This document shows, one piece after another, positions 12,000-23,911 of a DNA stretch of 64,000 nt. The stretch is from Erigeron canadensis. Lineage: Eukaryota > Streptophyta > Magnoliopsida > Asterales > Asteraceae. The position numbers and the translations under genes are program-made. The number at the start of each line of letters is the position of its first letter. Within the stretch, counting starts at the first letter, position 1. The notes beneath the pieces are model-generated. The model worked only from the letters and a program-made list of their open reading frames with translations, searched no databases and had not been told where the DNA came from. The stretch covers positions 7,934,501 to 7,998,500 of the forward strand of contig NC_057768.1 of the NCBI RefSeq assembly GCF_010389155.1, given 5' to 3'.

Positions 12000-12702
12000 A
12001 GACAAAGACTCTGAAAGAACATGTTAATGTTGTACCGAATGGTTTTTCCTTTTATTCCTATATTGCCATAATTTTATTTTTACATAAAACAAGATATACA
12101 GATACACCAATGATAAACTTTACATTTGATTTTCGTGTGGATGTTGAATTCCTCAAGTTCCTTGTACATTAATTATGTGTTCATATATATGTTAAATTTG
12201 CCATTTTCGTCCAAAGAAAAGTAAGCATCTGTTTTCAATGTTTTAGGAGCCATATTTATTTAAGTACTTAGAGCGTCCCCAACGGTCTCATCACTTGCTT
12301 CGCCGATTCTCGTCGGTTTACCAACGCCATTGATAGAATCGCCATCAAATCGGTTTAGTACGTCGGTTTCAGTCGTCGCTTCATCGATGAGCTTGGTGTG
12401 TCCAATCTCAATATCCCAGCCGGTATCTTTCTTTTTTTTCTTAATTTAGTCTAATGAAATGGTCAGATAAGAATAATAAAATAAAGTGATAGAAGTCGCA
12501 ACTTATGGTAAAAGTATTAAAATAAATGTTGATTATATCAATTCCGAATAAAATATTAGTAAATGAAGTGCTTGTAAGGCTAAGGGAAGTCGGGCGAATT
12601 CACTCCTGGTTCGACTGTTGGTTCGCCCAACACCACCCCTAGGTGATGATCCGGCAAAAAAAAGAAATTGAGCAACTTATATATTCGAGAGTGTCTAAAG
12701 AG
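12000..12702. other. P450 3' flank and degenerate transposon end
   Basis: The first 150 bases hold the P450 3' untranslated region, T-rich with AATAAT-like signals. At 12271 GAGCGTCCCCAACGGTCTCA resembles a Harbinger/PIF-type terminal inverted repeat. A possible partner, GCCGTTGGAATGGCTAG, occurs at 13615. No gene is seen between. Confidence 0.4.
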
Positions 12703-13571
12703 ACTCCCTAATATACTATTTAAACACCTATATAATCAAATAATGTCATTAAATATCTCTCTATTCTTCTTAATCATTAAATATCTCTTAAAAAACCCTC
12801 ATTTATTAGTTTTTTCTCTTTCTAATCATTACATAAAACATATTTTATAATTTATTTCAATAACACAATTTATCACATAATAAATTTATTTTTCTTAATA
12901 GTTTATAGATATGTTAATCTTTATATATAGTTGTGTTAGTGATATTATTAATAAAAAAAATTATGTCTTTTATAAAAATCCAAAGATAAAAATAAATAAA
13001 AATAAAATATTTCAAAAACAATAACATATAATAACATAAATAAAAAGAAATATATCAAAGACAATAACAAATAATGTCATTATTATTTATTATTGTTTGT
13101 AAAAATTTTTTTTTCAAATAAATATAATACTTATATATTTTAATGTCATTATATTTGTTATTATTTTTGAAATATTTCTTTCTTGGTTTATGTTATTATA
13201 TGCTATTGTTTTTGAAATATTTTTTATTTATTTATGTTATTTTATGTTATTGTTTTTGAAATATGTGCTTTTTATTTATTTTATTTTTGGACTTTTATAA
13301 AAGACATAAGTATTTTTTATTAATAATATCACTAGCACAACTATATATAAAGATTAACATATCTATAAATTATTAAGAAAAATAAATTTATTATGAGATA
13401 TATTGTGTTAATGAAATAAATTATAAAAAAATATTTTATGTAATAATTAGAGAGAGAAAAAAAGTTAATAGATGAGTATTTTAAAGAGACATTTAGCAAT
13501 TAAGAAGAATAGAAAGGTATTTAATGACATTATTAATGATTATATAGGTGTTTAAATAGTATATTGGGGGT
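12703..13571. mobile_element. 0.87-kb perfect-style palindromic fold-back element
   Basis: The left arm (12703-~13060) and right arm (~13200-13571) are inverted copies: CTAATATACTATTTAAACAC against GTGTTTAAATAGTATATTGG at the ends, and AAGATTAACATATCTATAAA against TTTATAGATATGTTAATCTT inside. The arms are over 350 bp with few mismatches. There is no coding sequence. It may be nested in a Harbinger-like unit whose outer ends are at 12271 and 13615. Superfamily undetermined. Confidence 0.72.
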
Positions 13572-13776
13572 ACATATAGCACGTCCCATATATTCACACG
13601 TTCCAAAATATTAAGCCGTTGGAATGGCTAGTTTTTCAAAAAAAAAATAATATATTTACCCTTTAAATTTATTTACCACCCATTTATTTACACTTAAATT
13701 TTTCACATACTACTTTCACACTTCCATTTGTTTTTCCTTTTTGACTTCATCTCTTTCTTTCTGCATTTTTTTTACA

Positions 13777-14254
13777 ATGTATCCTAATAATAACTTCAAC
13801 AATTCTTTTAGTAGTTATTGTTTTCCACGTATCCTAACACCCAAAATCAACCCGATATAAACGATCCCAATTAGCTAAACAACCCGGCGTTATTCCAAAT
13901 GATCCAAAATATGAATCTTCCTACACAAATGTCAGGTTTTGTTTCATGTAACACGCCACAAGATGTTTACGGTTTTGGTGGGGTTAGTCAACAAAACGCG
14001 CCAGGTTCAGACTTTGGTATCTTTTTTTTTTGGTCCTTTTTTTAATTGTAAACCTACTTTTTGTTTATATGTACCAAGGTTCGGATGCACGTGTGAACAT
14101 CAACCTTACCGAGTTAACCGAGGACGAGTCGGTGTTCCAAGAACGTGTAACCGGGAGAGACGCGGCTAGACGAGCCGTGCAAGCGAGGTCGACGAATTCG
14201 TCCGGCAAGGGAAAAGGGAAGGCCACATGGCGCAAGCCCCCACAAGTGGAGTAA
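13777..14254 (+). pseudogene. Degenerate ORF resembling Harbinger-associated Myb/SANT protein ends
   Basis: Starting at ATG 13777 the frames read MYPNNNFNNSFSSY, then QNQPDINDPN, LNNPALFQMIQNM, MSGFVSCNTPQDVYGFGG, and after a T-run TELTEDESVFQERVTGRDAA followed by RRAVQARSTNSSGKGKGKA. Asn/Pro/Gln-rich N-termini and a GRDAAKR-like basic C-terminus are familiar from plant proteins linked to PIF/Harbinger elements, but the central Myb/SANT domain is absent. Stops and frame changes break the reading. I infer an internally deleted transposon ORF; a host gene remnant is the alternative. Confidence 0.4.
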
Positions 14255-14595
14255 CCTTACTCCTCTTAGCCTTAGAAAGAATGAGTTAGCTAACATGTCA
14301 CTTTAGACCTTAGATGTGCTGACGTGGTAATGTAGCAAAACTGACAAGCAACTAATCTCATCATTGTTGGGAAGGACTAGAGGGGTGCCCGCACAATGCG
14401 GCGGTGACAGCAGTGTGGTGATGGTGCCGACGTCGAGTAGTGTAGGTGATTGATGTAAATATAACTGATGTAAAGAGTGATAGTATAAGTATATTAAAAG
14501 ATAAATGATATCTATAAACATTATAAAACAATAGTTATCCTGACATTTTAAAGGCATCCACATCAATCTAAACCTATTTTTAAACATTGACACGT

Positions 14596-14739
14596 AGGAT
14601 TTTTCTTACATGGCATCCCCATATTTGTTTCCCACAATATGTTTATAAATAATAAAATAATAATAATAGGATTTTTCTTACATGACATCCACATATTTGT
14701 TTCCCATAATATGTTTATAAATAATAATAAAATAATAAT
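14596..14739. repeat. Tandem duplication, 72-bp period
   Basis: Two adjacent copies of a 72-bp unit (14596-14667, 14668-14739) begin AGGATTTTTCTTACATGxCA and end in AATAATAATA. They differ at a few bases and in AAT-repeat length. The A+T microsatellite between copies probably mediated the duplication. Confidence 0.75.
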
Positions 14740-15907
14740 AATAATAATATTTTATTTGCTATTGTTTTCAATATATTATTATCTTCTAATAGTGTTATCA
14801 TAGTTATATAAGTGCCTTCGTAGGTGATTGTCGCTTTTAAAAGTTTTTAAAAAGTGATTTTGCTTACTTCTTAAATGTTACTCTACAAATTTTGTTGTCA
14901 AATGATGTATTTTTTACTAATATATATTTTATTTGAATGAGTGCGGTGATACATATAGATTTACAAAAATAATGGGATGTTATAGTCTTAACTAATTTTA
15001 TATCTATCAATAGTGCATAAGATATAAGATCTAAATCTTTCATATCATTTGTTATTTGAAAGGTTTAATCTATTGGATATATAATTAGATAAAAAAAATT
15101 AAGTATGATATTCATAAATAATTAAATCAAATCTCGAATATAATTAACTAACTATTTAATCATTGTCATCTAAAATCAAAGACTAAATAATGCTTCATTG
15201 TCATCTCTTCATTTTAGCTCGACATGTCTTTGGCTTTTCACTGTGTCAATCAAAAAGCAAAGCGATAAAAAATAACCATGTTGGTATATACGTTTATTTT
15301 GGTTTTTGACCGTGCCAAACAAATATTGATCGGAACTACCATGTCAATTTATATGTTTATCGTGAACTAATAGTTGATCTTTATAAATTGGGTTGTTTAA
15401 CTGAATTTTAAGAATTTTGTAACCTAACATATTCTCACTAAAATTTCATATCATTATATGTTAATTATGCAATAAGTATTTTACTTTTTATTCATGTACT
15501 TTTAGAAAAATAAACATAAATATTACTCCATATAATAGTATGCTAACTATACAAAACTTAATTGATAATATTAAAACTTTAATAAAATTTAAATTAACAA
15601 CTGCACATCGTGTCGGTAAAAAACCTTGTATATTATAAATATGTAAGAGTGGTAATATAGAAAGTCTAAATTTTTAAGACATTCCGAAATTAGAAATCCA
15701 AAATGCTTTATAGGTATTTATAAATATATAGATTATGATCAATAATATTTCACTTCCTTAAAGAAAATGCAAATGATTTCTAAGCTGTGTAGAATACAAA
15801 ACTATTGATTTAGGGAGCTTTGATTAACAAAATTATTTAAAAACAAGTGAGATATTCTTTAATTTCTTAATATACTGTTTTTAAGCAACTTCATCCGCAA
15901 ACTTTAT
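14740..15907. other. Intergenic, no feature recognised
   Basis: AT-rich sequence without plausible exons, terminal repeats or recognised elements. Upstream of it, 14389-14440 (CACAATGCGGCGGTGACAGC) looks like an inverted, worn Helitron-like 3' tail. Confidence 0.4.
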
Positions 15908-15969
15908 TACAAATGCTGATGGTACAATATGGATGAGTTACAAATGCTGATGGTACAATATGGATGAGT
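15908..15969. repeat. Perfect 31-bp tandem duplication
   Basis: TACAAATGCTGATGGTACAA followed by TATGGATGAGT occurs twice head to tail (15908-15938 and 15939-15969) without mismatch, indicating recent slippage or repair. Confidence 0.85.
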
Positions 15970-16379
15970 GCTTAAAGTGTACGATTTCAACGGGAGGGGT
16001 TAATGTTCCTTTCAAAATTTAAAATTTGTTATGTATTTTTAAATTTTTTATGGATTTTAAAATTATTTTTTATAGGTTTTTAACATCTTGTCGGTCCCTT
16101 TTAGATTTATATTTCATAAATTTTTTAATTTTGTCCTTTCGATATTTTTTTCCCACTACAACACCTCTGTAAGACTCATAAATGTCCTGTTTAAGGTAGT
16201 AAAGTGGAAAGCTTCAATTCCTCTTCGAGTACCATGTTAACAAAAATACATATAACCGAGGACCCAAACCATTTAACCCATATATCTCATGTGACCATAT
16301 TGTAGTATCATTAATGGTCAAGCTAATGAACAGTAACTTTTTGTCTTTATTTATGTTCTGCTTTTTGCAGATAAATAAA

Positions 16380-17072
16380 AAGTCTATCATTTATAAAACT
16401 AAATATTGATTTGGTTCATTGCCTTTAAAGGCTAAGGTTTGGGTTCAAAACCCTCCCCCCCCCCCCCCCCCCTCACCCGCTTTTTTTTTTGGAGATTTTC
16501 CTTTTTAAAGGTTTCACTTATTTTCTGTTTTTATATAATTTAATTTATTTTACCTTTACTAAACTTAATATTTTGTTCTTTTATTATATTTTGATATTTT
16601 TTATTTGTACCTAATTGTTTTTTATACATTTTTTTGCTAATTTTTAGATTTTACATGTTTTTTTTATTAACATTTTTTATTTCTATTTTCAAAATATTCT
16701 TTTTTGTTAAAGTTTTATGAACAATTTGTTTTATTTTATAATATATATTTTAATTTTTTATATGCTTTGATAAATTTTTGTTTTTTAACCTTTTTTTCCT
16801 CTATAATAAGTTGTTTTTTTTTAAAACCTTTGATTTTTTTAAAAAAAAATTCTTCTTTTGGTAAGGTTTGTTTCATATATATTTTTTCCGGTTTCTTGTT
16901 TAGTCGTTTTTATTTTACTTTTTTTATTTTTTGTTCCGTTTTTGGGTTCTTTTGTTTGGGCTTATATGGAGTGATATTTTTGGACATGCTTGTAACATTG
17001 TCATTCCATTTACCTACAGCATCACACATCCACGATTATTAAAGCCCGCATCGCGGGCGTTGATATTCCTAG
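16380..17072 (+). mobile_element. T-rich tract ending in a Helitron-type 3' terminus
   Basis: A C-homopolymer of about 20 bases (around 16452-16471) is followed by some 550 bases in which T dominates the + strand. The tract ends at GCCCGCATCGCGGGC (17044-17058), a perfect 6-bp-stem hairpin, then GTTGATATTCCTAG|T with CTAG at 17069-17072. A short hairpin ~11 bp before CTRR, followed by host T, is the Helitron 3' hallmark. The 5' end was not located. The 112-aa frame at 16704-17042 is Phe/Leu-rich by composition and is not called. Confidence 0.5.
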
Positions 17073-17432
17073 TTAAAAGTAAATGAAAGGTTTAGGAACG
17101 GATACTAAGAGGTATGGAAGAATTAAGATCCTATCAATCTATCTATACACTAGAACAATATATAAAACATGCCTCAATCCTATACTCTCGCTCAACCCAA
17201 CCCATCCTAAAAACAATCTATCATAAGGTTTAAGTCCAATCCTGTGCCTCATAGAATATGGTTATGATTAAATCTGAAAGTGCATGTGACGTGTATATAT
17301 GTTGTAGTATTGGCATATACGGACATACGGCAACAAATCTATATGACTAGATACAACAAAACATACACCTAAACTAATGTTTGAGTGCCAGCTCCAAGTA
17401 ACAAGACGTTGAGCTTTGCAGATTAATTATTG
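17073..17432. other. Intergenic, no feature recognised
   Basis: Mixed-composition DNA lacking open frames or repeat ends that I can support. Confidence 0.4.
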
Positions 17433-17450
17433 AACCTGTACACTAGCTAG

Positions 17451-17670
17451 TAACTCCCAATGTTGTTTTCTACGGATTTTGGGTACTAATTACCCATATG
17501 AGGGAGGTTGAGATGTAGACAGTCTTACCCTTGCCAAAGGTAGACAGGCTGATTCTAAGTTCTACCAAAGGTAAAAAAAGACCTCCAGCCTTGCTGGGCA
17601 TGAGGATCAAACCCATGACCTCTGTTTTCAGAGATAAAGGCTCCAACCACTGATCCAACCTAGTTGGTAC
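17451..17670 (-). mobile_element. tRNA-derived SINE with perfect 18-bp target duplication
   Basis: Read on the - strand, the head carries a Pol III A-box-like TGGATCAGTGGTTGGAG and a B-box-like GGTTTGATCCTC, like the copy at 44495. The body then shows TACCTTTGGTAGAA, CAGCCTGTCTACCTTTGG, GTAAGACTGTCTACATC and AACCTCCCTCATA, the block shared with the 3' end of the RTE LINE. Flanks AACCTGTACACTAGCTAG at 17433-17450 and 17671-17688 are identical. Two of the B-box positions have drifted. Confidence 0.82.
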
Positions 17671-17688
17671 AACCTGTACACTAGCTAG

Positions 17689-18363
17689 ACATCTTTTAAA
17701 CTAACAACGCATGCACATGAGATGTTTCACTTGGATCCAAAAAACAATTGTCCTACTTTTTATATATATTGAAAGATGACCTTCATCTTAGATCCAGTAG
17801 ATAGGACCCAAATTTTGGAAGCAAGTCTCTATTGGACCAAATTAATGAGAAAGTGAACTTGAATTCTTTGAGAGTAACCCCAATTAAATGCAGCTAACAT
17901 ACGGTTTGGTTACTAGGACAAAATCTATCTTTACGAGTGGCAATCAGAGAATCTTGAGCTCCTCAATTTGACAAATTCTCCAATGCTTTTCAGTCTTGGT
18001 GCTCTATCTCCGTAGCTCTTTTATATATAAAATGACAGTATGTTGCAATTATATGTCGTGTATAAAATAATTGGACACAAATTAAATGATTTGTCAAAGT
18101 ATGGAAAAGAGAAACCAAGTGCACAATTTCTCCACTTTTGGCCTTTATTTATACAAAAATGACGGAAGTTTTAGGTTCACATGTCTCTAGGAGGGCGATT
18201 GTACAGTTCCTTGGGAATCCTTTCCTTCTTCACATTTGATAGCATGGATATGCATGTGTGAAAAAGAGTCACTTGTATTCAAACACACACAAACGAACAT
18301 ATATATATATATATATATACAATGATGTACAATTAGTGGAAAATATATTACAATGTCAGTGAC
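17689..18363. other. Intergenic, (TA)n microsatellite only
   Basis: A TA-repeat sits at 18299-18320. Otherwise there are no coding or repeat signatures. Confidence 0.4.
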
Positions 18364-18441
18364 AACCACATTTATATAACAAATTAATTATACAATAAGT
18401 CCAACCACATTTATATAACAAATTAATTATACAATAAGTCC
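18364..18441. repeat. Perfect 39-bp tandem duplication
   Basis: AACCACATTTATATAACAAA plus TTAATTATACAATAAGTCC occurs twice without interruption (18364-18402, 18403-18441). Confidence 0.85.
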
Positions 18442-18775
18442 ATGACAACAAAGTTATGATGATGAGAGAATAAGTGTCACTTTCATATATGACATTCGAC
18501 ATAGGACTTACACAAGGTGCATACATTTTGCAAAAGATATATTTACAAGGCATGGAGGTGCAAATATGTCATACAAAGGTTATATATTTGACACCTCACA
18601 TACATAAAAGAAAGAGATGCAATAAAGATGGCATGTCCAACCACCTAGTCGAAAAGAACGTCATGGACCGAAATAAAGGAAATCCTTGAATCAGACCTAC
18701 AAAAGACGAGAAGCTTATTAAAGTTTACATACAAAATCTTTAAGAAATCTTATTATATGTAAACTTGGGGGGGAT

Positions 18776-19830
18776 TTGATCGTGTATAGATATCCACGAC
18801 AATAAGACGAGTGGATAATAGCAAGTAAAGTCATCTCTCGAAACCCCTAATAGGGTATTTTCAAAAAGCTCGAGTTACAAAGGATGTCTCGAGCTATGTA
18901 ATAGTACTCTAACCTTGCTTAATCAACCAAAATAACCCCTCAAGGGCATGGCTCGAGTTATGTTGCTCTAGTAATGAGTTCGCTTGAGGTTTGCTCGAAC
19001 AAGGATGTGTCACGAGGGGATACTCGAGTAGTGGATGATGCTCGAGTAATAGATGATGCCCGAGTTATGACCTTATGCTCATACTTGCTCTAGTAATGAT
19101 TCTCATTCTCATGCCTTGCTAGAATAGCACATGGCATGAGCTATGACATGCCTTGCTAGAATAGCACATGACATGAGCTATGATATGCCTTGCTAGAATA
19201 GCACATGGCATGAGATATGACATGCCTTGCTAGAATAGCACATGACATGAGATATGACATGCCTTGCTAGAATAGCACATGGCATGAGTTATGGCATGCC
19301 TTGCTAGAATAGCATGAGCTATGACATGCCTTGCTAGAATAGCACAAGGCATGAGCTATGACATGCCTTGCTAGAATAGCACATGACATGAGCTATGGCA
19401 TGCCTTGCTAGAATAACATGAGCTATGACATGTCTTGCTAGAATAGCACATGACATGAGATATGACATGCCTTGCTTGAATAGCACATGGCATGAGCTAT
19501 GACATCCCTTGCTCGAGTGCATGTCATATTTTATAGCTCAGTAAAATATAACATCTTGGCAGGCATGAGAACAAAGGTAACCTTGATAAATATTCATATG
19601 GATAATCAATACATGTCAAGCTACAGTCTTTACAAAGAAAAGGAAATTGAAAACATTAGAATCCTCGAAAGTATTTGTCACCTTTTCAAATATACTTTCT
19701 ATAAAAGCTCAATTCAATGCCTGTCAATACACACATTCAATTCAATCACATTCAATGCTTACAGTCAATCAAGAATCAATCATATCATATTCATCACACA
19801 ATCACTGCCACCTTAGACTCGCTAAGAGTT
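18776..19830 (+). mobile_element. Probable LTR fragment of an LTR retrotransposon
   Basis: AAACTTGGGGGGGATT (18761-18776) looks like a polypurine tract, directly followed by TTGATCGTG, a possible LTR start. Downstream lie a repeat-rich stretch, a TATA-like TCTATAAAAGC (19698-19708) and CA-rich sequence, the order U3-TATA-R expected of an LTR. Upstream 18470-18760 may be the end of the internal region. No pol coding, primer site or second LTR is seen, so this is a solo or truncated 3' LTR at best, with the right edge uncertain. Confidence 0.4.
19111..19503. repeat. 37-bp minisatellite, about 11 units
   Basis: Units start ATGCCTTGCTAGAATAGCAC and end ATGRCATGAGMTATGRC. Unit boundaries: 19111, 19148, 19185, 19222, 19259, 19296, 19326, 19363, 19400, 19430, 19467, with a partial twelfth at 19504. 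Nine units are 37 bp; those at 19296 and 19400 are 30 bp through the same kind of 7-bp internal loss. Looser CTCGAGTTATG-like relatives extend back to about 18850. A 62-aa frame on the - strand is an artefact of the repeat period. Confidence 0.9.
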
Positions 19831-20888
19831 TGTTAGGTTCGCACTGATTTATCAGGAGTTCTAATGATTGTGCCCTAATCTTAATCCGTCACTGAACTGA
19901 TGTTCAAACAGATTTGGCTCAAGTATCCTCGTAAAGTAGACAGAAAGATATAAATTTCAAAGACCAATCAAGCATAGCTTAAGTAGTATCTATACCGACA
20001 AAATACATGGGCTCATTGGAAAAAAAAATTGAGTATGAGGAAGTCAACATGTCCATTGTGCTAACTATTTTATTGTTGGCAGTCAATGACCAATACCATA
20101 TAAAAATTCATGCGGCTTCACAAATTAACCCAAAATTGCAATGCGACAGAGAGTGGCAAAATTTGGGTCATAAGATGAAAAGGACACCAAACTTATTACG
20201 AATAGACGAATTGGAAGCTTGTAAGGTTATTTCTCGATTTTAGAAGGATTTTCAATAATTTAAGAAAGGAGATCGATTTTTTAATGTTGACCTTTGTTTT
20301 CAATTTTAACTTTAATTTACATTTTTTTGTTTTCCATCATAAATTTATACTTTTTACCTAATAAGTTTAATACAATATATAAATAGTAATATATATCCGT
20401 TAGAATAATAGCTAATATTTATCCAAGAAAAATAATAACAAATTTACATTTTTTTGTTTTTCATCGCAAATTTACGTTTTTTACCCAATAATTTTAATAT
20501 AATAAATAAATAATAATAATAGCTAATATATCTACCAATAACAAAGTCCTAAATTCATTTTTAAACAAATATGAACCCTTAGATTAGTTTCATCTTTGAT
20601 TTATAACCATTAGATCAAATTTAATTATTTCATCTTTATTAAATGACAATATTAGTATTTATACTTTATATATGACTATACAAAATAACCCTGTAATATC
20701 ATGAACTGTAAATAATTATAATAGTATATATGCACATCTAAAAATTCTATACCAAATCGTGTACCATAAATAATATATGTACACTTCAAAATTTCATACG
20801 TACCATAAAAAAGAATGATAACATTGGTATTTCAATTAAATACTCATGGTATTATTAATTGATTTTCCTAGTTTGCATATTCCATTAT

Positions 20889-20925
<37 letters not shown>

Positions 20926-21479
20926 GAGTCTTAAACTGAAATAATATCATTACCAAATTTATTATTAATTAAACACAACATCACTCCTTTCAGTTTACAT
21001 ATTTAGATTAAATATAACCTTAACAAATTTGGATGTTAAAGAAATTATAATTACCAAATTTATTATTAAGTAAACACAATATTAGTTATTCTAATTTATA
21101 TATGTAAATAATTAACCTTGTGTTCGCGCATTGCAACGGCTAAAATGTGATGTCAATAATAAAACATGCAAGGTGGGGGAAGAGATGGAGGCTGAAATTT
21201 ATTTAATAGCATTTTAGTCAAAGTGTTTAAATAGAAAATAAAGATGTATTAAGATAGAAAGTAAATTAGACATATCAAATTCTTAATTTTAAAGGGAAAG
21301 TAGTTAGTTTTTTTATAAGGAGTATAGAAATAAGAGCTTACCAAATTTGGATGTTAAAGAAATTAATAATTAGTTTCTATCATTATTCACGTTTACCAAA
21401 AGAGCATGAATTTATGAAGCTACGGTATACATGTACATGTTTGTTTATCAGAAATTCAGAATTAGTTTGGTTTAGTCTA
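19831..21479. other. Repeat-flanked intergenic DNA, no gene seen
   Basis: The frame at 20007-20243 (78 aa) has no recognised domain and no splice or promoter support. TA-repeats lie at 20887-20921, immediately after TCTATAATATA, which could be a Helitron 5' end pairing with the terminus at 23805. That pairing is a guess. Confidence 0.35.
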
Positions 21480-21480
21480 A

Positions 21481-21712
21481 GGGGTGTTTGGTAGTGGGAT
21501 TATATAACAAAATCTGTGTTTATAAAATAGATTTTATGCATTTTTAAAATTGCATTTTGAAAAAGCGTGCAGGTACATGTTTCTCCAAAACTGTGTTTTC
21601 ATTGCCGATAATCACTTTATCATACAAAACACTTTTTTTGGATTATTTGCGTTTTACAAACGTAATAATCAAATAATCACTTTATAACGCAATGTCAAAC
21701 ACACTCTAAGTT
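21481..21712. mobile_element. hAT-type MITE, second copy
   Basis: GGGGTGTTTGGTAGTGGGAT at the left and CAATGTCAAACACACTCT at the right are the termini. The interior AATAATCAAATAATCACTTT and TTTTTGGATTATTTGCGTTT match the copy at 3420-3635. Confidence 0.68.
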
Positions 21713-21989
21713 AATTTTCAAATGGGCACTAATACTAATTTTTGTCATTACAATTTAGTTTTCAATATATATATGCAACTAATTAGTATTATTATTTATA
21801 ATAAAGTATATATAAAAATGAACTAATAAATAAGTTAATATATTTTTAATGATGCATGTATTTCTAAATGTCGGTTCTCTAATTTAACATTAAATTTTTA
21901 GTGAAAATATAAAGATTTATCGTAAACAAATAAATGATTACATTAATTTTTCACAATTGACAACTAACGTTATCTTTTAAGAGAGAAAG

Positions 21990-22345
21990 TACTCGCACGT
22001 TATCATAGGAGGTGATAAGCCATAGAGTGTGATAGCCAAATGCTTTAGCCGTACGGGCTCCTCCCTTGGATTTAAAAATTCGTCGAAACTATATCGAATG
22101 ACCTCTCTAACGAAAGAGCATGAAATTTTGAGAACACCCATACAATTTTTATAATTTATCGATATATGGTTTTTGAAATAAAAGATTTTGAATTTATTAG
22201 AGGAATAAAATGATTTATGGAAGAGAGAAAAAAAAATGAGTGGTTAAGATTTGAGGAAAGAGAGAAAAATGAGTGATTTAAATTTAAGGGTATATTAGGT
22301 ATAAGTAGAGATGTTTAAATTAGCGAATAAAGAAGAAAGATAATT
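21990..22345 (-). mobile_element. Helitron-like repeat, family copy C (inverted)
   Basis: The same core as copies A, B and D-F appears in reverse complement: GAAAGAGCATGAAATTTTGA, GAACACCCATACAATTTTTA, ATAATTTATCGATATATGG. It is preceded by GGTGATAAGCCATAGAGTGT, the complement of the subterminal ACACTCTATGGCTTATCACC. Its tail region is eroded (AGTACTCGCACGTTATCATA). Confidence 0.6.
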
Positions 22346-23872
22346 TAGGTAGTTCAAATCATCTTATTCTTAAAAAAAAATAAATAAATAAAAAATAAAT
22401 AAATAAAAACTCCTTTATAAGATAATATAGATATAGATATGAACAAATCCTAAATTTCTTTATTCAGAAACAATGATCGTTAGACAAGTTTAAACTTTTA
22501 GTTGCAACCTTCAGATTAAAATAATGTACTTATTACCAAATTTATTATCAAGTAAAAAAAACATTAGTCCTTCTACCTAATATATTTATAAAAAATATAA
22601 CCTTATTTATTTAAATTATATACAATTGTCTTATGTCTTTTGAATACATTGTAATTTGATAACAATCTTGTTATTCTATTTTGTAGGATCATCTCAATAG
22701 ATATGAATAATAATAAAACTTTATTTTTAAACTCTAAAATAACTTTTTTCTAACATAATACGTGGTATAAATATAAGTTTTTATTATAACATAATTAATT
22801 GTTATTTAGTTGGTGTTTAGGGTTATGTTTGTAAATAGATTCTGTGAATATAAATTGCATTTTGAAAAAGCATGCCCTAACCTATTTTACTAAAACTACG
22901 TTTTGTCTATATGAAAAATTAGATAATCAACTTTTTTACTAAACATTTGGTTTTCATTATTTTAAGTTATGCAAACACATTAATCAAATAACGTGTTCAA
23001 AATGCGATCTTAAGCATTTTTTAGTTTACCAAATGTAACTTTTACATTAATATTATTAATTGTGTTGTCTCTATAGGGAAAACAGATAATATTTTTTCTT
23101 TTTTGTCAAAGACCTTTTTTTATTATTTATATTATGCAAACACAATATTTAAATAATATATTTTAGAATCCCAAACACTTTTTAAATTGTATCTTGAGAG
23201 ATATTAAAATCATATAGTCTAAGAAAAATTCAAAGTTTAATTATTGATATTTATGCATCTAAAAGTTTATTAATATAATTTAAATTATTTAATAATAATT
23301 TGAGATGTAAAAATAAAATTACCATAAAATTGTTTGTACTATTCAAATTTCAAAATACAATAATCTATAAAGTTTAACTATAGATACATAATCCAAAAAT
23401 CTCAATATATTGATATAAAAACTTTTAATAATTCTAAAAAAATTAACTATAAACACAAAAAATAGGCTAAAAACTTGAAGAAAGAAATTTTAATTATCAA
23501 TAATTTTAAGTTTTATTAATTGTTTATAGAAACCTAAAACCATGAAATTCAATATTTTTTTTTTATCTTTGTATAAGGCATATTTTAACTTTAATTGTAA
23601 ATACGATAATCTTTAACTAAACTTTAGTTATATATAAATTAAATCATTTTAGTAAGATACTAATTTATATTTTTTTAATCATGATATTAATTAATCCATT
23701 TTAAACATCTTTTATTTATATTTGACAACTTTACAATATTATGAAACACTAACATGTCATTAATAAATTATATTTTCTCGCATATTACGCGGGACAATAA
23801 TCTAGTATCCAATAGAATAATAGCTAATATTTATCCAATAAAGTAATAAGTACTATATTTCCAATAACACAA

Positions 23873-23911
<39 letters not shown>

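Noticed and set aside
16704..17042. 112-aa open frame rich in Phe, Leu and Ile that looks like a membrane protein
   Set aside because: It is produced by an extreme T-rich tract; no start context, splice site or family resemblance supports it.
19111..19503. Regularly spaced repeat reminiscent of a CRISPR array
   Set aside because: Units are contiguous tandem copies with no unique spacers, no cas genes, and a eukaryotic context.
20007..20243. 78-aa + frame with balanced composition
   Set aside because: No homology that I recognise, no promoter or splice context; kept only as a remark in the intergenic entry.
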